Origin: G963677915 sp963677915
GTDB taxonomy: Bacteria; Bacillota; Clostridia; Lachnospirales; Vallitaleaceae
Direction: 5' to 3'
Assembly: GCA_963677915.2 (NCBI GenBank)
Contig: CAXXGE010000032.1
Location: 1 to 64,000 of the forward strand
Length of the DNA: 64,000 bases
Shown: positions 52,015 through 61,592 of the stretch, piece after piece
Numbering within the stretch: the first letter of the stretch is position 1
How the letters are laid out: each line of letters opens with the position of its first letter
The notes under the pieces: model-generated
Databases searched by the model: none
What the model saw: only the letters and a program-made list of their open reading frames with translations
What the model was told of the DNA's origin: nothing
Translations under genes and position numbers: made by a program

Positions 52015-52815
52015 CTAATACAGATCTTCTTCAATGGCTTCGTGGATTTTTTCTGCAGCGACATTCACAAGTGTATTGGCGGCTTCGGGATAGGCTTTCT
52101 CAAGCTCTCCTTTGATGGCATCCATCACGGCAAAATAGGCAGCCCCCTCATCCAGATCCTTGAGTTTTGGCCCAAGCTTCTTCTTCAGCTTATCCACTTT
52201 CCCGCTGTCCATGTAGTCATTGACCATCATATCCACCTGGTCCGTCTTGCCGGCACCCGAATCCAGAATACCTGCAATCCTCTTTTGTGAATGGACCGCC
52301 ATGACAACAAACATGCCTCCCAGAAAGCTGGCGGCAATCGTGAAGACTGTCTTATTGAACATCGGTAGAGGCAATATATCCATGAAATTGAGAACCGCAA
52401 GCATAAGCAGCCCGCCCCCTAGAATCCAAAGGACGACAGCACTTGACCTCATCTCATCCGCCTTTCCTTTCACATCCAGGTTCTCCGTCTCATAGGCATC
52501 GAAAAAGTAGTTATCCTCCTCTTCTTCATCGCTCATATGTTCCCTGACATAAACCTTCAGATACGCTGCAGCATCGGCAATCTGGTTTTCGCTGACATAA
52601 ATCAGGACACCCTCATTATCCTCTTCCAAAGTTCTTTCAGTAATTGATGAATAATCCAGATATTCAAGCAGCTCGTCAAGGTCCGCACGCTTCACCTTGA
52701 TCAGCGGCCTCATGGCGACTGCATTCTCTTCATCGTCCACCAGGGGTACGTGACATTCAGCACATTCCGTGACTCCCTGTTCATATTCGCTCTTGCATTC
52801 AGGACACCATGGCAT
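52015..52815 (-). CDS. zinc-ribbon membrane protein, function unknown
   Basis: A 266-residue protein. N-terminal zinc ribbon MPWCPECKSEYEQG...CAECHVP (CxxC-x-CxxC), then a small alpha/beta region (DLDELLEYLDYSSITE) that vaguely resembles DUF2007. Two transmembrane segments lie at about 128-148 and 155-175, then a cytoplasmic helical tail. Convergent with the diguanylate cyclase, seven bases apart; divergent from pepF. Confidence 0.7.
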   Translation of the reverse strand: MPWCPECKSEYEQGVTECAECHVPLVDDEENAVAMRPLIKVKRADLDELLEYLDYSSITERTLEEDNEGVLIYVSENQIADAAAYLKVYVREHMSDEEEEDNYFFDAYETENLDVKGKADEMRSSAVVLWILGGGLLMLAVLNFMDILPLPMFNKTVFTIAASFLGGMFVVMAVHSQKRIAGILDSGAGKTDQVDMMVNDYMDSGKVDKLKKKLGPKLKDLDEGAAYFAVMDAIKGELEKAYPEAANTLVNVAAEKIHEAIEEDLY

Positions 52816-52897
52816 ATTCCAATCCTCCTCTTAAAAGATATACATATTCTATTGAATATTATATAATATTTTCAAAGATGAGAAAAGGAGAATAAAT

Positions 52898-54652
52898 ATG
52901 AATCCCAACTGGAACCTTGATAATCTATATACCTCTTTCCAGTCCGAGAAACTGATAAGTGACCTTTCCGACCTGGATAGAATGGTTTTGGATATGAACA
53001 CCTTCGCAGAGGACTGCTTTAAGCCGGGTACAGATATTGAGAATACACTGGCGTCCTACTGCAGGAAAATGGATGATCTTGAATCGCTGATGAGCCAGAT
53101 TTACAGCTATGGCCACCTGACTTATGCCGTCGATACAAAAAACAGCGAGGCCATAAAACTTGTCGACCGTATTGAAAACATGAAGCCTTTGCTGGCACCC
53201 GTCTACACAGCTTACCGGCGGTGGCTGGAAACAATAGACAACCTGGACGATATTTTAAGCAGCAGCGATGCTTGCCGTCCCTATGCCTTTGCCGTCAAAG
53301 AAGAGAAACGCAAAGCAGAACACCTGCTGAGTGATGCTGAAGAAGTCCTTTTGGCAGCCCTTGAAAATACCGGCTCAAGCGCTTGGAACAGGCTTCAGGA
53401 TGCCACCATATCCTCTCTCACAGCAGCCTATGATGGGAAGCAAGTTCCGATAGCAGTCATCAGAAGCCTGGCCAACGATCCCTCGGCGGAAGTAAGAAGG
53501 AATGCCTACGAATCCGAATTGGCATCATATCAAAAAACCGAAGCCGTATCTGCAGCCTGCCTGAACGCCATCAAGGGTGAAGTGCTGACAGTTGCAGAAA
53601 AAAGAGGCTACAAAAGCCCTCTTGATATGACGCTGGAAGCATCCAGAATGGACAGCGAAACACTGGACGCTATGTTTAACGCAATCGAGGAATACCTCCC
53701 TGTTTTCAGATCCTATCTCAAGAAAAAAGCACATATGCTTGGTTATAACGGCGCCCTTCCGTTCCACTGCCTTTTCGCACCTGTCGGCGAAATGAACAGA
53801 ACCTTCACCTTGGAAGAAGCATCCGACTATATCGTTGAGCAGTTCAGTGGTTTCAGCGACAGGCTTGGCGCCTTCGCAAGAAATGCTTTCGACAGTCGAT
53901 GGATTGACGGGGAGCCACGTGAAGGAAAAGTCTCCGGTGCCTTCTGCAGCAACCAGCACCGGATCGGTGAAAGCAGGATCATGGCCAACTTCACAGGTAC
54001 CTTCAACGATGTGACAACCCTGGCACATGAACTTGGTCACGGCTACCACGGCGACTGTCTTAAAGACGAACTCTATGCAAACAGCAATTATCCCATGCCC
54101 CTTGCAGAGACTGCATCCATTTTTGCCGAAACCATCGTACTTAACGCTGCTCTGGAAACCGCAACACCTGGCGAGAAACTCACTTTGGTAGAAAATGCGG
54201 TGATGAACGCCACCCAGGTGATTGTCGACATCTACAGCCGTTATCTGTTCGAATCCGCTCTTTTTGAAAAAAGGAAAGAAGGCGCCCTGTCTGTAGATGA
54301 ACTTAAGGAGCTGATGCTGGATGCCCAGCGCAAGGCCTATGGCGAAGGCCTCGACCAGGAAAAGCTCCACCCTTACATGTGGGCTTGCAAACCCCACTAC
54401 TATTATGCGGGCTACAATTTCTACAACTTCCCCTATGCCTTTGGCCTTCTATTTGCCAAAGGCCTCTATGGCATCTATCTGAAGGAAGGAGACGACTTCA
54501 TTCCAACGTATGACAGGCTGCTAAAAGCAACAGGCCAAAACAACGTCGCCGATGTCTTGGCCCTGGCAGGATTCGATGCCCACAAACCGGATTTCTTCCG
54601 AGAATCACTGGAAGTAATCAGAAAGGACATCGACTATATTCTGTCTGTTTGA
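52898..54652 (+). CDS. pepF: oligoendopeptidase F
   Basis: A 584-residue cytoplasmic M3 family zinc metallopeptidase that degrades oligopeptides. Zinc motif LAHELGHGYHG (HExxH, about residue 377) with the third ligand Glu in AETASIFAETI (about 405). AAAGGAGA precedes the ATG. Its stop is seven bases from that of the convergent radA. Confidence 0.95.
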   Translation: MNPNWNLDNLYTSFQSEKLISDLSDLDRMVLDMNTFAEDCFKPGTDIENTLASYCRKMDDLESLMSQIYSYGHLTYAVDTKNSEAIKLVDRIENMKPLLAPVYTAYRRWLETIDNLDDILSSSDACRPYAFAVKEEKRKAEHLLSDAEEVLLAALENTGSSAWNRLQDATISSLTAAYDGKQVPIAVIRSLANDPSAEVRRNAYESELASYQKTEAVSAACLNAIKGEVLTVAEKRGYKSPLDMTLEASRMDSETLDAMFNAIEEYLPVFRSYLKKKAHMLGYNGALPFHCLFAPVGEMNRTFTLEEASDYIVEQFSGFSDRLGAFARNAFDSRWIDGEPREGKVSGAFCSNQHRIGESRIMANFTGTFNDVTTLAHELGHGYHGDCLKDELYANSNYPMPLAETASIFAETIVLNAALETATPGEKLTLVENAVMNATQVIVDIYSRYLFESALFEKRKEGALSVDELKELMLDAQRKAYGEGLDQEKLHPYMWACKPHYYYAGYNFYNFPYAFGLLFAKGLYGIYLKEGDDFIPTYDRLLKATGQNNVADVLALAGFDAHKPDFFRESLEVIRKDIDYILSV

Positions 54653-54659
54653 TATTCTG

Positions 54660-56036
54660 TCAGAAGCACTGTGACAGTGCTTCACTGACGCTCGTTACAC
54701 CTATAATCTTCATACCGGCATATTCTTTGCCGATTTTCTTGGCATTGGCGGCAGGCAGGATGCAGGTTTCAAATCCCATCTTAGCCGCTTCTGCAATACG
54801 TTTGTCGCTCTGGGAGACTGCTCTCACTTCTCCTGTTAGGCCGACTTCTCCAAACAGGATTGTCTTTCCAACGACAGTCCTGTTTTTGTAGCTGGAGGCA
54901 AGTGCTGCCGTCAAAGCAAGGTCCAGAGCCGGTTCGGTCACCTTCATACCCCCTGCAATATTGACATAGCAGTCATATCCGCCCCACAGCATACCCAGTT
55001 TCTTTTCCAGCACGGCAATCAGCATGTTAATTCTATTGGTGTCGGTGCCGTTGGCTGTCCGTCTTGGCATGTTGAAGGTGGTTGAGCTCGCCAGCGCCTG
55101 AACTTCGACGAGAAGCGGCCTGGTACCTTCCAGACAGCAGGTGATGACTGAACCCGGTTCCTCATTCGGTCTTCCAGCAAGCATGAATTCAGAAGGATTG
55201 GCGACTTCAGCCAGCCCTGAATCCATCATTTCAAATAGACCGATTTCATTGGTTGACCCGAACCTGTTTTTAACTGCACGAAGCACTCTGTACGCATGGG
55301 TTCTCTCACCTTCAAAATAGAGAACCGTATCGACCATATGCTCCAGCACCCTCGGTCCGGCGATGGCGCCGTCTTTCGTCACATGACCGATGATAAACGT
55401 TGCAATCCGAAGGCTCTTGGCAATTCGCATCAGCCTGCCTGTCACCTCCCGCACCTGGGAGACACTTCCCGGCGCCGATTCAATGGTTTCGCTGAACACA
55501 GTCTGAATCGAGTCGATGATCAGCACATCCGGCTTGAGATTGCCTATGGCATTCTCCACCAACTGGAGGGATGTCTCCGAATACAGGTAGACATTCTCCC
55601 CGTTCGCGCCCAGTCGGCTGCCCCGTATCTTGATCTGCCTCAGAGATTCCTCTCCGGATATATAGAGGACTTTGGCGCTCTGGTCCGAAAGCTTCTGGCA
55701 CACCTGAAGCAGCAAAGTCGATTTTCCGATGCCCGGGTCGCCGCCTACAAGGACAAGCGATCCCTCAACAATACCGCCGCCCAGCACCCTGTCAAATTCT
55801 GAAATGCCCGTCGTCCTTCGGAGATCTTCATCGACAGAAATGGTATGCAGCGGCTTCACTGTTTCCTTTATTTTATTCAACAACGGGGAGCCGCTGTCTT
55901 TGACATGCCTGCTCCCCGTTACTTTTAGTTCTTCAACAAATGTGTTCCATGAGCCGCAGCCGGAGCACTGACCTTCCCACTTGGGGACTTCGGTACCACA
56001 CTCGCTGCAGACATAGACTTTCTTCGTCTTCGCCAT
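54660..56036 (-). CDS. radA: DNA repair protein RadA
   Basis: A 458-residue RecA-related branch-migration protein. N-terminal zinc finger CSECGTEVPKWEGQCSGC, Walker A GGDPGIGKSTLL (about 95), the RadA-specific KNRFGSTNEIG motif (about 255) and a C-terminal Lon-protease-like domain (ALTAALASSYKNRTV). Start at 56036, one base after the stop of the upstream gene. Confidence 0.96.
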   Translation of the reverse strand: MAKTKKVYVCSECGTEVPKWEGQCSGCGSWNTFVEELKVTGSRHVKDSGSPLLNKIKETVKPLHTISVDEDLRRTTGISEFDRVLGGGIVEGSLVLVGGDPGIGKSTLLLQVCQKLSDQSAKVLYISGEESLRQIKIRGSRLGANGENVYLYSETSLQLVENAIGNLKPDVLIIDSIQTVFSETIESAPGSVSQVREVTGRLMRIAKSLRIATFIIGHVTKDGAIAGPRVLEHMVDTVLYFEGERTHAYRVLRAVKNRFGSTNEIGLFEMMDSGLAEVANPSEFMLAGRPNEEPGSVITCCLEGTRPLLVEVQALASSTTFNMPRRTANGTDTNRINMLIAVLEKKLGMLWGGYDCYVNIAGGMKVTEPALDLALTAALASSYKNRTVVGKTILFGEVGLTGEVRAVSQSDKRIAEAAKMGFETCILPAANAKKIGKEYAGMKIIGVTSVSEALSQCF

Positions 56037-56037
56037 A

Positions 56038-56448
56038 TTATGCGCGCTTGACTTCCACTTTCTGGATGCCGGACTCGAAATCAACGTTGAATGTCATCTT
56101 GCCGGCCAGGTTGGACTTCACCTTGCCTAGCAGTACATCGCTGATCAATATCTTGTATTCCTTGCCTGCTTCAAGCTCAACCGTAATCTGTGCATCCTCG
56201 ATGCCTTCTACATTAAAGACGACACCAGTATCTGTCAAGGCCAGGTTGTAGACAGAAGTACCCGGTTCAGATTCATACAGCAGACGCCCATTGCGCTCAA
56301 GCTTGGTCATCTTCTTGAATGTCTTTACCTTGTACATGTCCCCTTCCACTTCAAAATCCTGTATTTTACGTTTCGTTTCCATCATATGGTTCCCGAAACT
56401 TATGGTGTTGTTGTCCTCCACCCTGATAAGCTCTTCAACTCCAGCCAT
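56038..56448 (-). CDS. conserved clostridial protein, often labelled endosialidase beta chain
   Basis: A 136-residue soluble, beta-rich protein beginning MAGVEELIRVEDNNTISFGN. I recall close relatives in Clostridia with the doubtful label endosialidase catalytic beta chain; nothing here shows glycosidase motifs, so I regard the function as unknown. No signal peptide. It is coupled to radA (one base between stop and start). Confidence 0.7.
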   Translation of the reverse strand: MAGVEELIRVEDNNTISFGNHMMETKRKIQDFEVEGDMYKVKTFKKMTKLERNGRLLYESEPGTSVYNLALTDTGVVFNVEGIEDAQITVELEAGKEYKILISDVLLGKVKSNLAGKMTFNVDFESGIQKVEVKRA

Positions 56449-56514
56449 TAGATTAACCTCCTAAATAAAATTATTATTTCCATTATATAGCATATGGGTA
56501 CTAAATGCTAGTGT

Positions 56515-58956
56515 TCATCCTTTGTTGGGTTCAAAAGTCAGCTTGTCCTCTTTAAAATCGATAATGACATGGTCGCCACTGGTGATCTTCCCGTCCAGAA
56601 GCTCTTCTGCCAGCTTGTCCTCAATACGTGACTGCATCGCCCGCTTCAGCGGCCTAGCGCCGTATGCCTCTTCATAACCTTCCCTGACAATATAGTCTAC
56701 GGCAGGATCTGTCATTTCCATCGTAATGCTGATATTTTCATGCATTCTCTTTGTCAGCTGTTTGAAAAGGATGCCGACGATTTCCCTGATATTCTGCTTC
56801 GTCAAGGCATGGAAGACAATCATCTCGTCGATCCTGTTCATGAACTCTGGCCGGAAAATCTTCCTCACTTCAGCCATGACGTTCTTCTTCATGTCCTCAT
56901 AGGTCTTTTCTTCGCTGTTGTCCGAGGCGAAGCCCAGTTTCTTCGGCGCGATGATGTCTCTGGCGCCTGCGTTGGAAGTCATGATGATAACCGTATTCTT
57001 GAAGTCCACACGTCTGCCATGTGCATCGGTAATATGGCCGTCATCCAGAACCTGCAGCAGGATGTTGAACACATCCGGATGGGCCTTTTCAATCTCGTCG
57101 AAAAGCAGCACACAATACGGACGGCGTCTGATCTTTTCGCTCAACTGGCCGCCTTCATCGTAACCCACATAACCCGGAGGCGATCCTATCAGTTTGGAGA
57201 CGCTGTGCTTTTCCATGTATTCTGACATATCCACACGAATCAGTGCAGATTCATCACCAAAAAGCGCCTCGGCAAGGGCCTTGCTCAGCTCCGTCTTGCC
57301 CACACCTGTAGGGCCCATGAAAAGGAATGAACCTACCGGCCGCTTCGGATCCTTTAGTCCTACCCGACCGCGCCTGATGGCTTTCGACAGGGCGATCACT
57401 GCATCTTCCTGTCCGACGACTCTTTCGTGAAGGACATTTTCAAGATTCTTGAGGCGCTCGCCTTCCTCTTCGGTAAGTTTTTTGATGGGTATACCTGTCC
57501 AGCCGGAAATAATGCCAGAGACCTCTTCTTCGTCCACCACCTGGTCAGCCATGTTGTTCTTGGCTTCCCATGCCAGCTTCGCTTCATTCAGCTCATTCTG
57601 GATCGCCTGCTGCCGCTGCTTGATTTCACCGGCCCGCTCATAGGCCTCTTCCTTGATTGCAGCCTCTTTTTCCTCGTCCAAGGCTTCGACCTGTTTCTCC
57701 ATTTCGTTGATGTCCGGAGGGGCTGTAAATGTGCTCAGCCGTACCTTGGAGGATGCCTCGTCGATGACATCAATCGCCTTGTCCGGAAGGAATCTGTCTG
57801 AAATGTACCTGTTTGACAGCTTAACCGCCGCCTCAAGGGCCTCGTCAGTGATTTTTACATGATGATGGTCCTCGTATGCACTCCGGATGCCCTTCAGAAT
57901 CTCTATCGCTTCCTCTTCCGTCGGCTCAGCCACCTGTACCGGCTGGAACCTTCTTTCAAGGGCAGGGTCCTTCTCGATGTATTTCCTGTACTCTTCCATC
58001 GTCGTGGCGCCAATCAGCTGCATTTCCCCTCTTGCAAGGGAAGGCTTCATGATGTTCGATGCATCGATGGCACCTTCTGCCGCACCGGCTCCGACGATTG
58101 TATGGATTTCATCGATAAACAGCAGGACATTGCCGTCCTGGATAATCTCGCCGATGGCTTTCTTAATTCTTTCCTCAAACTCGCCCCTGTATTTGGATCC
58201 TGCCACCATAGCAGACAGGTCAAGGGCTACGACACGCTTGTTCTTGATGGTTTCCGGGACGTTTCCGGAGATGATCTTCTGGGCAAGGCCTTCAGTAATG
58301 GCCGTCTTGCCCACACCGGCTTCACCAATGAGGCAGGGGTTGTTCTTCGTCCGCCTGCTTAGAATCTGGATGATTCTGTCGATTTCCTTTTCCCTGCCAA
58401 TAATCGGGTCAAACTGGCCCTCTTTCGCCATTTGTGTCAAGTCGCGGCTGAACTGGTCAAGGGTTGGTGTCGCACTTTCCTCTGTCTTGCCCCCTACATT
58501 CGGAGTCAGCTTAGGATTGCCGGTTTCCTCGCCAATGGATTTCAGAAGTTCATGGTAAATCTTCTGTTTGGAAACGCCCATTAGCTCAATCAGCCTTGTG
58601 GCCATGGAATCTGACTCCCTTAGCAAGGCAATCAGGACATGCTCCGTACCGATCATCGTCGTATTCATCCTGGCCGCTTCCTGGCCGCTCATCTCCAGCA
58701 CCCTTCTCACCCGTGGCGTCATGCCTGCAGGCTCCTGTATCTGAACCGGATTAACGGCAATCAGTTCCTTGATCTTATCGTACACCACATCATAAGTGAT
58801 GCCCTGTCTGATCAGGGTTCTGCCTGCTACACCGTCTGCCTGCTTGATAAGTCCAAGAAGCAGGTGCTCAGTACCTATATAATTGTGTCCCAGTTCGATG
58901 GCTATTTCCCTGGAGAGGTTGATCGCCTCCTGGGCTTTGTCTGTAAATCTGCTCAT
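56515..58956 (-). CDS. clpC: ATP-dependent Clp protease ATP-binding subunit ClpC
   Basis: An 813-residue AAA+ unfoldase that delivers proteins, including arginine-phosphorylated ones, to ClpP. Two N-domain repeats (1-145), ATPase 1 with GEAGVGKTAITEGLAQ (about 215), a UVR segment EEAYERAGEIKQRQQAIQNE (about 430), ATPase 2 with GPTGVGKTELSKALAE (about 545). GGAGGCGA precedes the ATG. Third gene of mcsA-mcsB-clpC. Confidence 0.97.
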   Translation of the reverse strand: MSRFTDKAQEAINLSREIAIELGHNYIGTEHLLLGLIKQADGVAGRTLIRQGITYDVVYDKIKELIAVNPVQIQEPAGMTPRVRRVLEMSGQEAARMNTTMIGTEHVLIALLRESDSMATRLIELMGVSKQKIYHELLKSIGEETGNPKLTPNVGGKTEESATPTLDQFSRDLTQMAKEGQFDPIIGREKEIDRIIQILSRRTKNNPCLIGEAGVGKTAITEGLAQKIISGNVPETIKNKRVVALDLSAMVAGSKYRGEFEERIKKAIGEIIQDGNVLLFIDEIHTIVGAGAAEGAIDASNIMKPSLARGEMQLIGATTMEEYRKYIEKDPALERRFQPVQVAEPTEEEAIEILKGIRSAYEDHHHVKITDEALEAAVKLSNRYISDRFLPDKAIDVIDEASSKVRLSTFTAPPDINEMEKQVEALDEEKEAAIKEEAYERAGEIKQRQQAIQNELNEAKLAWEAKNNMADQVVDEEEVSGIISGWTGIPIKKLTEEEGERLKNLENVLHERVVGQEDAVIALSKAIRRGRVGLKDPKRPVGSFLFMGPTGVGKTELSKALAEALFGDESALIRVDMSEYMEKHSVSKLIGSPPGYVGYDEGGQLSEKIRRRPYCVLLFDEIEKAHPDVFNILLQVLDDGHITDAHGRRVDFKNTVIIMTSNAGARDIIAPKKLGFASDNSEEKTYEDMKKNVMAEVRKIFRPEFMNRIDEMIVFHALTKQNIREIVGILFKQLTKRMHENISITMEMTDPAVDYIVREGYEEAYGARPLKRAMQSRIEDKLAEELLDGKITSGDHVIIDFKEDKLTFEPNKG

Positions 58957-58968
58957 CCAATCGCCTCC

Positions 58969-60012
58969 TTATTGTAGTTCAGGCATCTGTTGTCTCATGT
59001 AGTTCGCTCTGGCCACATCCCGCTCTTCGATGCTCATCGTGCGGCTGTTGATTACCTGCAGGTTGGCCGGCTGTATGGTTGTCATTAGTTCAAAACTATT
59101 GAAATGATAGTCGCCTTCGGGATTCAAGATGCCGAGCTCGAAACCAAGTTTTACATCGGACAGCAATGTCATTGCTTCTTTGACCGACAGCATCCTGGCG
59201 TTTTTCAAGATTCCATAGGACCTGAAAACGGCGTCTTCGAACTGGAGTCTTCTTTCATCCAGAAGCCGGGTTCTCAAATTCAGTTCCTGTTCCATGATCT
59301 GCCTTGTCACAGCAGTCAGGTTGTCAATTGTCTCCTGCTCTGTCATTCCCAGTGTTACCTGATTGGAAATCTGGTAAAAGCTGCCTTGGGCTTCGGAGCC
59401 TTCTCCATAAATACCCCTTACCGTCAGCCCGAACTTGCCTATGGCGTCCAGGATGCTTTGGAGCTGTCCCGTCGTTTCCAGCGCAGGCACGTGAACCATG
59501 TAGGAAGCCCGAAGGCCGGTACCGACGTTGGTTGGACAGGTAGTCAGATAGCCGTATTGCTGATGGTATGCGTATTCCAGCTTCTCCTCAAGCAGGTCGT
59601 CTATCTCATTGGCATGCTTCATGGCAGTGGACAAATCCATGCCGCAGGCCATTGTCTGGATTCTCAAATGGTCTTCCTCGTTGACCATGATGCTGACGCT
59701 CTCGTCCTTGGCAAGCAGGAGGGCGGTCGGGCAGGTCATGTTGAGGAATCTGGGACTGATGCAGTGGTGCTCCATAAGCGCGATCTTCTCGAGCTGGGAG
59801 CGTTCTTTCATGTTGATGATGTCAAAAATGTCCCGCATGTTGTCGTTGGCCACGAGCAGCGCTTCGTTCACCATGGCAATCAGTTTTTCTCCTTCGTCCT
59901 TTTCAATGCGGTTCGGGAAATTGAAAGACTTGAGGTTCCTCGCAAGACGGATCCTGCTGGAAACGACCACAGCCTGGTCTGTTGCACATTGGCGGCTGTA
60001 CCATTTACTCAT
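58969..60012 (-). CDS. mcsB: protein-arginine kinase McsB
   Basis: A 347-residue phosphagen-kinase-fold enzyme that phosphorylates arginines on proteins, marking them for ClpCP. VVSSRIRLARNLKSF near residue 18 and CPTNVGTGLRASYMVHVP near 160 are diagnostic. Start ATG 60012 overlaps mcsA by eight bases (ATGAGTAA); the frame opens three codons earlier. Confidence 0.95.
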   Translation of the reverse strand: MSKWYSRQCATDQAVVVSSRIRLARNLKSFNFPNRIEKDEGEKLIAMVNEALLVANDNMRDIFDIINMKERSQLEKIALMEHHCISPRFLNMTCPTALLLAKDESVSIMVNEEDHLRIQTMACGMDLSTAMKHANEIDDLLEEKLEYAYHQQYGYLTTCPTNVGTGLRASYMVHVPALETTGQLQSILDAIGKFGLTVRGIYGEGSEAQGSFYQISNQVTLGMTEQETIDNLTAVTRQIMEQELNLRTRLLDERRLQFEDAVFRSYGILKNARMLSVKEAMTLLSDVKLGFELGILNPEGDYHFNSFELMTTIQPANLQVINSRTMSIEERDVARANYMRQQMPELQ

Positions 60013-60511
60013 CCTTTTCACCTTCCTCGCGCAATTCCTTCAGCTTGTCCCTAAGTTCAGCAGCCCTCTCGAAATCCTCTTCCATGATTGCGATTTTGAG
60101 TTCGCTGTCGAGCTGCCTGATCATGTTGTCACGCTTCAGGTCGATATCCAGCTTGCCTGGGCGCTTGCCAGTATGCTGGGTGCTGCTTTGGATGCGTTTC
60201 ATGATGACTTCTAAATAATCCTTGAATGTGTCATAGCAGTCGGCGCACCCCAGTTTGCTGGTTTTCCTGAAGTCCGCCAATGTCATGCCGCAAGTCGGAC
60301 AGGATATGGATGCGTTCTTCACGTTTGGTGGTCTGTTGGTGTTTTCGAGCAGTCCGCTCAGGAATTTCTGGAATGATTCATTTTTATCAAAAAAGAATGT
60401 ATCGCTTTCCTTGGCACATTGCTCACAAAGGTGCATTTCAATCTTTTCGCCGTTTATTATTTGGGTCACAAAGACCGTCGCTTCATTTTTATGGCATTTT
60501 TCACATTTCAC
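60005..60511 (-). CDS. mcsA: McsA, zinc-binding activator of McsB
   Basis: A 168-residue partner protein. Zinc motifs CEKCHKNEA, CEQCAKE, CPTCGM and CADCYDTF, followed by a C-terminal UVR segment EEDFERAAELRDKLKEL. GTG at 60511 is chosen because GGAGGG lies six bases before it and the zinc finger begins there. The usual ctsR gene is absent upstream. Confidence 0.9.
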   Translation of the reverse strand: MKCEKCHKNEATVFVTQIINGEKIEMHLCEQCAKESDTFFFDKNESFQKFLSGLLENTNRPPNVKNASISCPTCGMTLADFRKTSKLGCADCYDTFKDYLEVIMKRIQSSTQHTGKRPGKLDIDLKRDNMIRQLDSELKIAIMEEDFERAAELRDKLKELREEGEKDE

Positions 60512-60560
60512 GGCAATCCCTCCATTCCGGAACTTTCCGCTGATAATAGTACATGTCGAT

Positions 60561-60589
60561 AACATACAAAATTATATGCTCTCTGACAA
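60561..60589 (-). promoter_or_regulatory. possible promoter of mcsA-mcsB-clpC
   Basis: On the minus strand TTGTCA, 17 bases, TATGTT, about 50 bases upstream of the mcsA start. No CtsR heptamer pair (GGTCAAA type) is seen nearby. Confidence 0.35.
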
Positions 60590-60627
60590 TATTATTATAT
60601 CATACCCTGTCGTCAAGAAAAAACAAA

Positions 60628-60655
60628 AAGACCTCCAATTATATTTGAAGGCCTT
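60628..60655 (-). terminator. thiT terminator
   Basis: On the minus strand AAGGCCTTCAA-ATATAA-TTGGAGGTCTT followed by TTT, with one or two G-T pairs; 15 bases after the thiT stop. Confidence 0.65.
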
Positions 60656-60670
60656 CCTTTGTTTAAGTAT

Positions 60671-61345
60671 CTATCTTGCCATAGCGGATTTCTTGACTGT
60701 TCTGAATGCAGCTGCCACTGCCGGTACTGCGACGATGATGGCTGTTGCCACGCCTTCCACGCCGATGTAGGAAATGTTGTACCATGCGGAGTAGACCCAG
60801 GGGTTCCAACCTTCAGGTGCATAGGATGCGAAGAAGATGATGCCTGACAGAAAATGGGCAACAAACCTTCCCAGGCAGCCGACGATGACGCCTTTCAGCA
60901 GTCCATTTTCCTGGTTTGTGAACAGCCCCGACAGGCCAAGTGCAGCAAATGCAATCGGATAGTCAAGGAGCAGCTGAATCGGATGCATGACCCACCCGCC
61001 GATGAGCAGCTGGAAAAGTCCGTAGACAGCGCCCACGATGACGCCTGAGCGCACACCGAAAAAGTAACCGATGACGATGATGAAAAGCATGCTGAACGGT
61101 GTCACTGTTCCGCCTTGTGGCATTGCAAACAGCTTGATCTGTGAAAGAACAGTTGCTGCAGCGATGGCAAGGGCAGAATAAGTCAACGTCTTGACACTGA
61201 TCTGCGTCTTGTTTCTGCTCTTTGACGAGACAGCCAGCAGCAAAAGTATGATGGCGGCCAAGGCGATGATCACCTGTCCAAGTGTTGTTGTGATGACATT
61301 CTGCAAGTCACCGCTTGCAAGTGCTTCACGAAAAGAACTTAACAT
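60671..61345 (-). CDS. thiT: thiamine ECF transporter S component ThiT
   Basis: A 224-residue membrane protein. After an extra N-terminal helix it has six segments typical of ThiT (GGTVTPFSMLFIIVIGYFFG, GGWVMHPIQLLLDYPIAFAA). Binds thiamine for import with the shared ECF module, which is not in the window. The start ATG 61345 has AGGAGG upstream. A TPP riboswitch in the leader supports the substrate. Confidence 0.9.
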   Translation of the reverse strand: MLSSFREALASGDLQNVITTTLGQVIIALAAIILLLLAVSSKSRNKTQISVKTLTYSALAIAAATVLSQIKLFAMPQGGTVTPFSMLFIIVIGYFFGVRSGVIVGAVYGLFQLLIGGWVMHPIQLLLDYPIAFAALGLSGLFTNQENGLLKGVIVGCLGRFVAHFLSGIIFFASYAPEGWNPWVYSAWYNISYIGVEGVATAIIVAVPAVAAAFRTVKKSAMAR

Positions 61346-61379
61346 AAAAAACCTCCTAGCGTTTGATCGCAGGAGCATT

Positions 61380-61480
61380 AACTGAAAGTTTCACTTCCCC
61401 GCACAGCATTGCCCGCGCGGGTAAAAAGGGTCAGTTAATACTTTCTCAGCCGATAGCCGGCTCCCCCAGCGAATTGTAAG
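61380..61480 (-). promoter_or_regulatory. TPP riboswitch of thiT
   Basis: On the minus strand GCTGGGGGAGCC, CGGCTGAGAAAG, TAACTGACCC, then GGGCAATGCTGTGCGGGGAA: the conserved thi-box blocks in order. The aptamer ends about 20 bases before the AGGAGG ribosome site and no strong terminator lies between, which suggests control of translation. Confidence 0.88.
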
Positions 61481-61514
61481 CTAATGATACATCAGCAGAC
61501 AGGCTCTGTCAATG

Positions 61515-61589
61515 GGTGCCGGGGATAGGGAGGGGATGCCGGGGAGGAAATGTTTTCCTCCCCGGCATCCCCTCCCTATCCCCGGCACC
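61515..61589. repeat. palindrome of a second REP-like family (family B)
   Basis: Perfect arms of about 36 bases (GGTGCCGGGGATAGGGAGGG, then GATGCCGGGGAGGAAA) almost without loop. It lies between the TPP riboswitch and the ybjQ-like gene, three bases past that gene's stop. Confidence 0.9.
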
Positions 61590-61592
61590 TTC

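Noticed and set aside
53525..54397. 290-residue minus-strand open frame within pepF
   Set aside because: Antisense shadow of a conserved metallopeptidase gene.
56038..56448. True endosialidase subunit
   Set aside because: The label seems inherited; the protein has no signal peptide, glycosidase motif or phage context.
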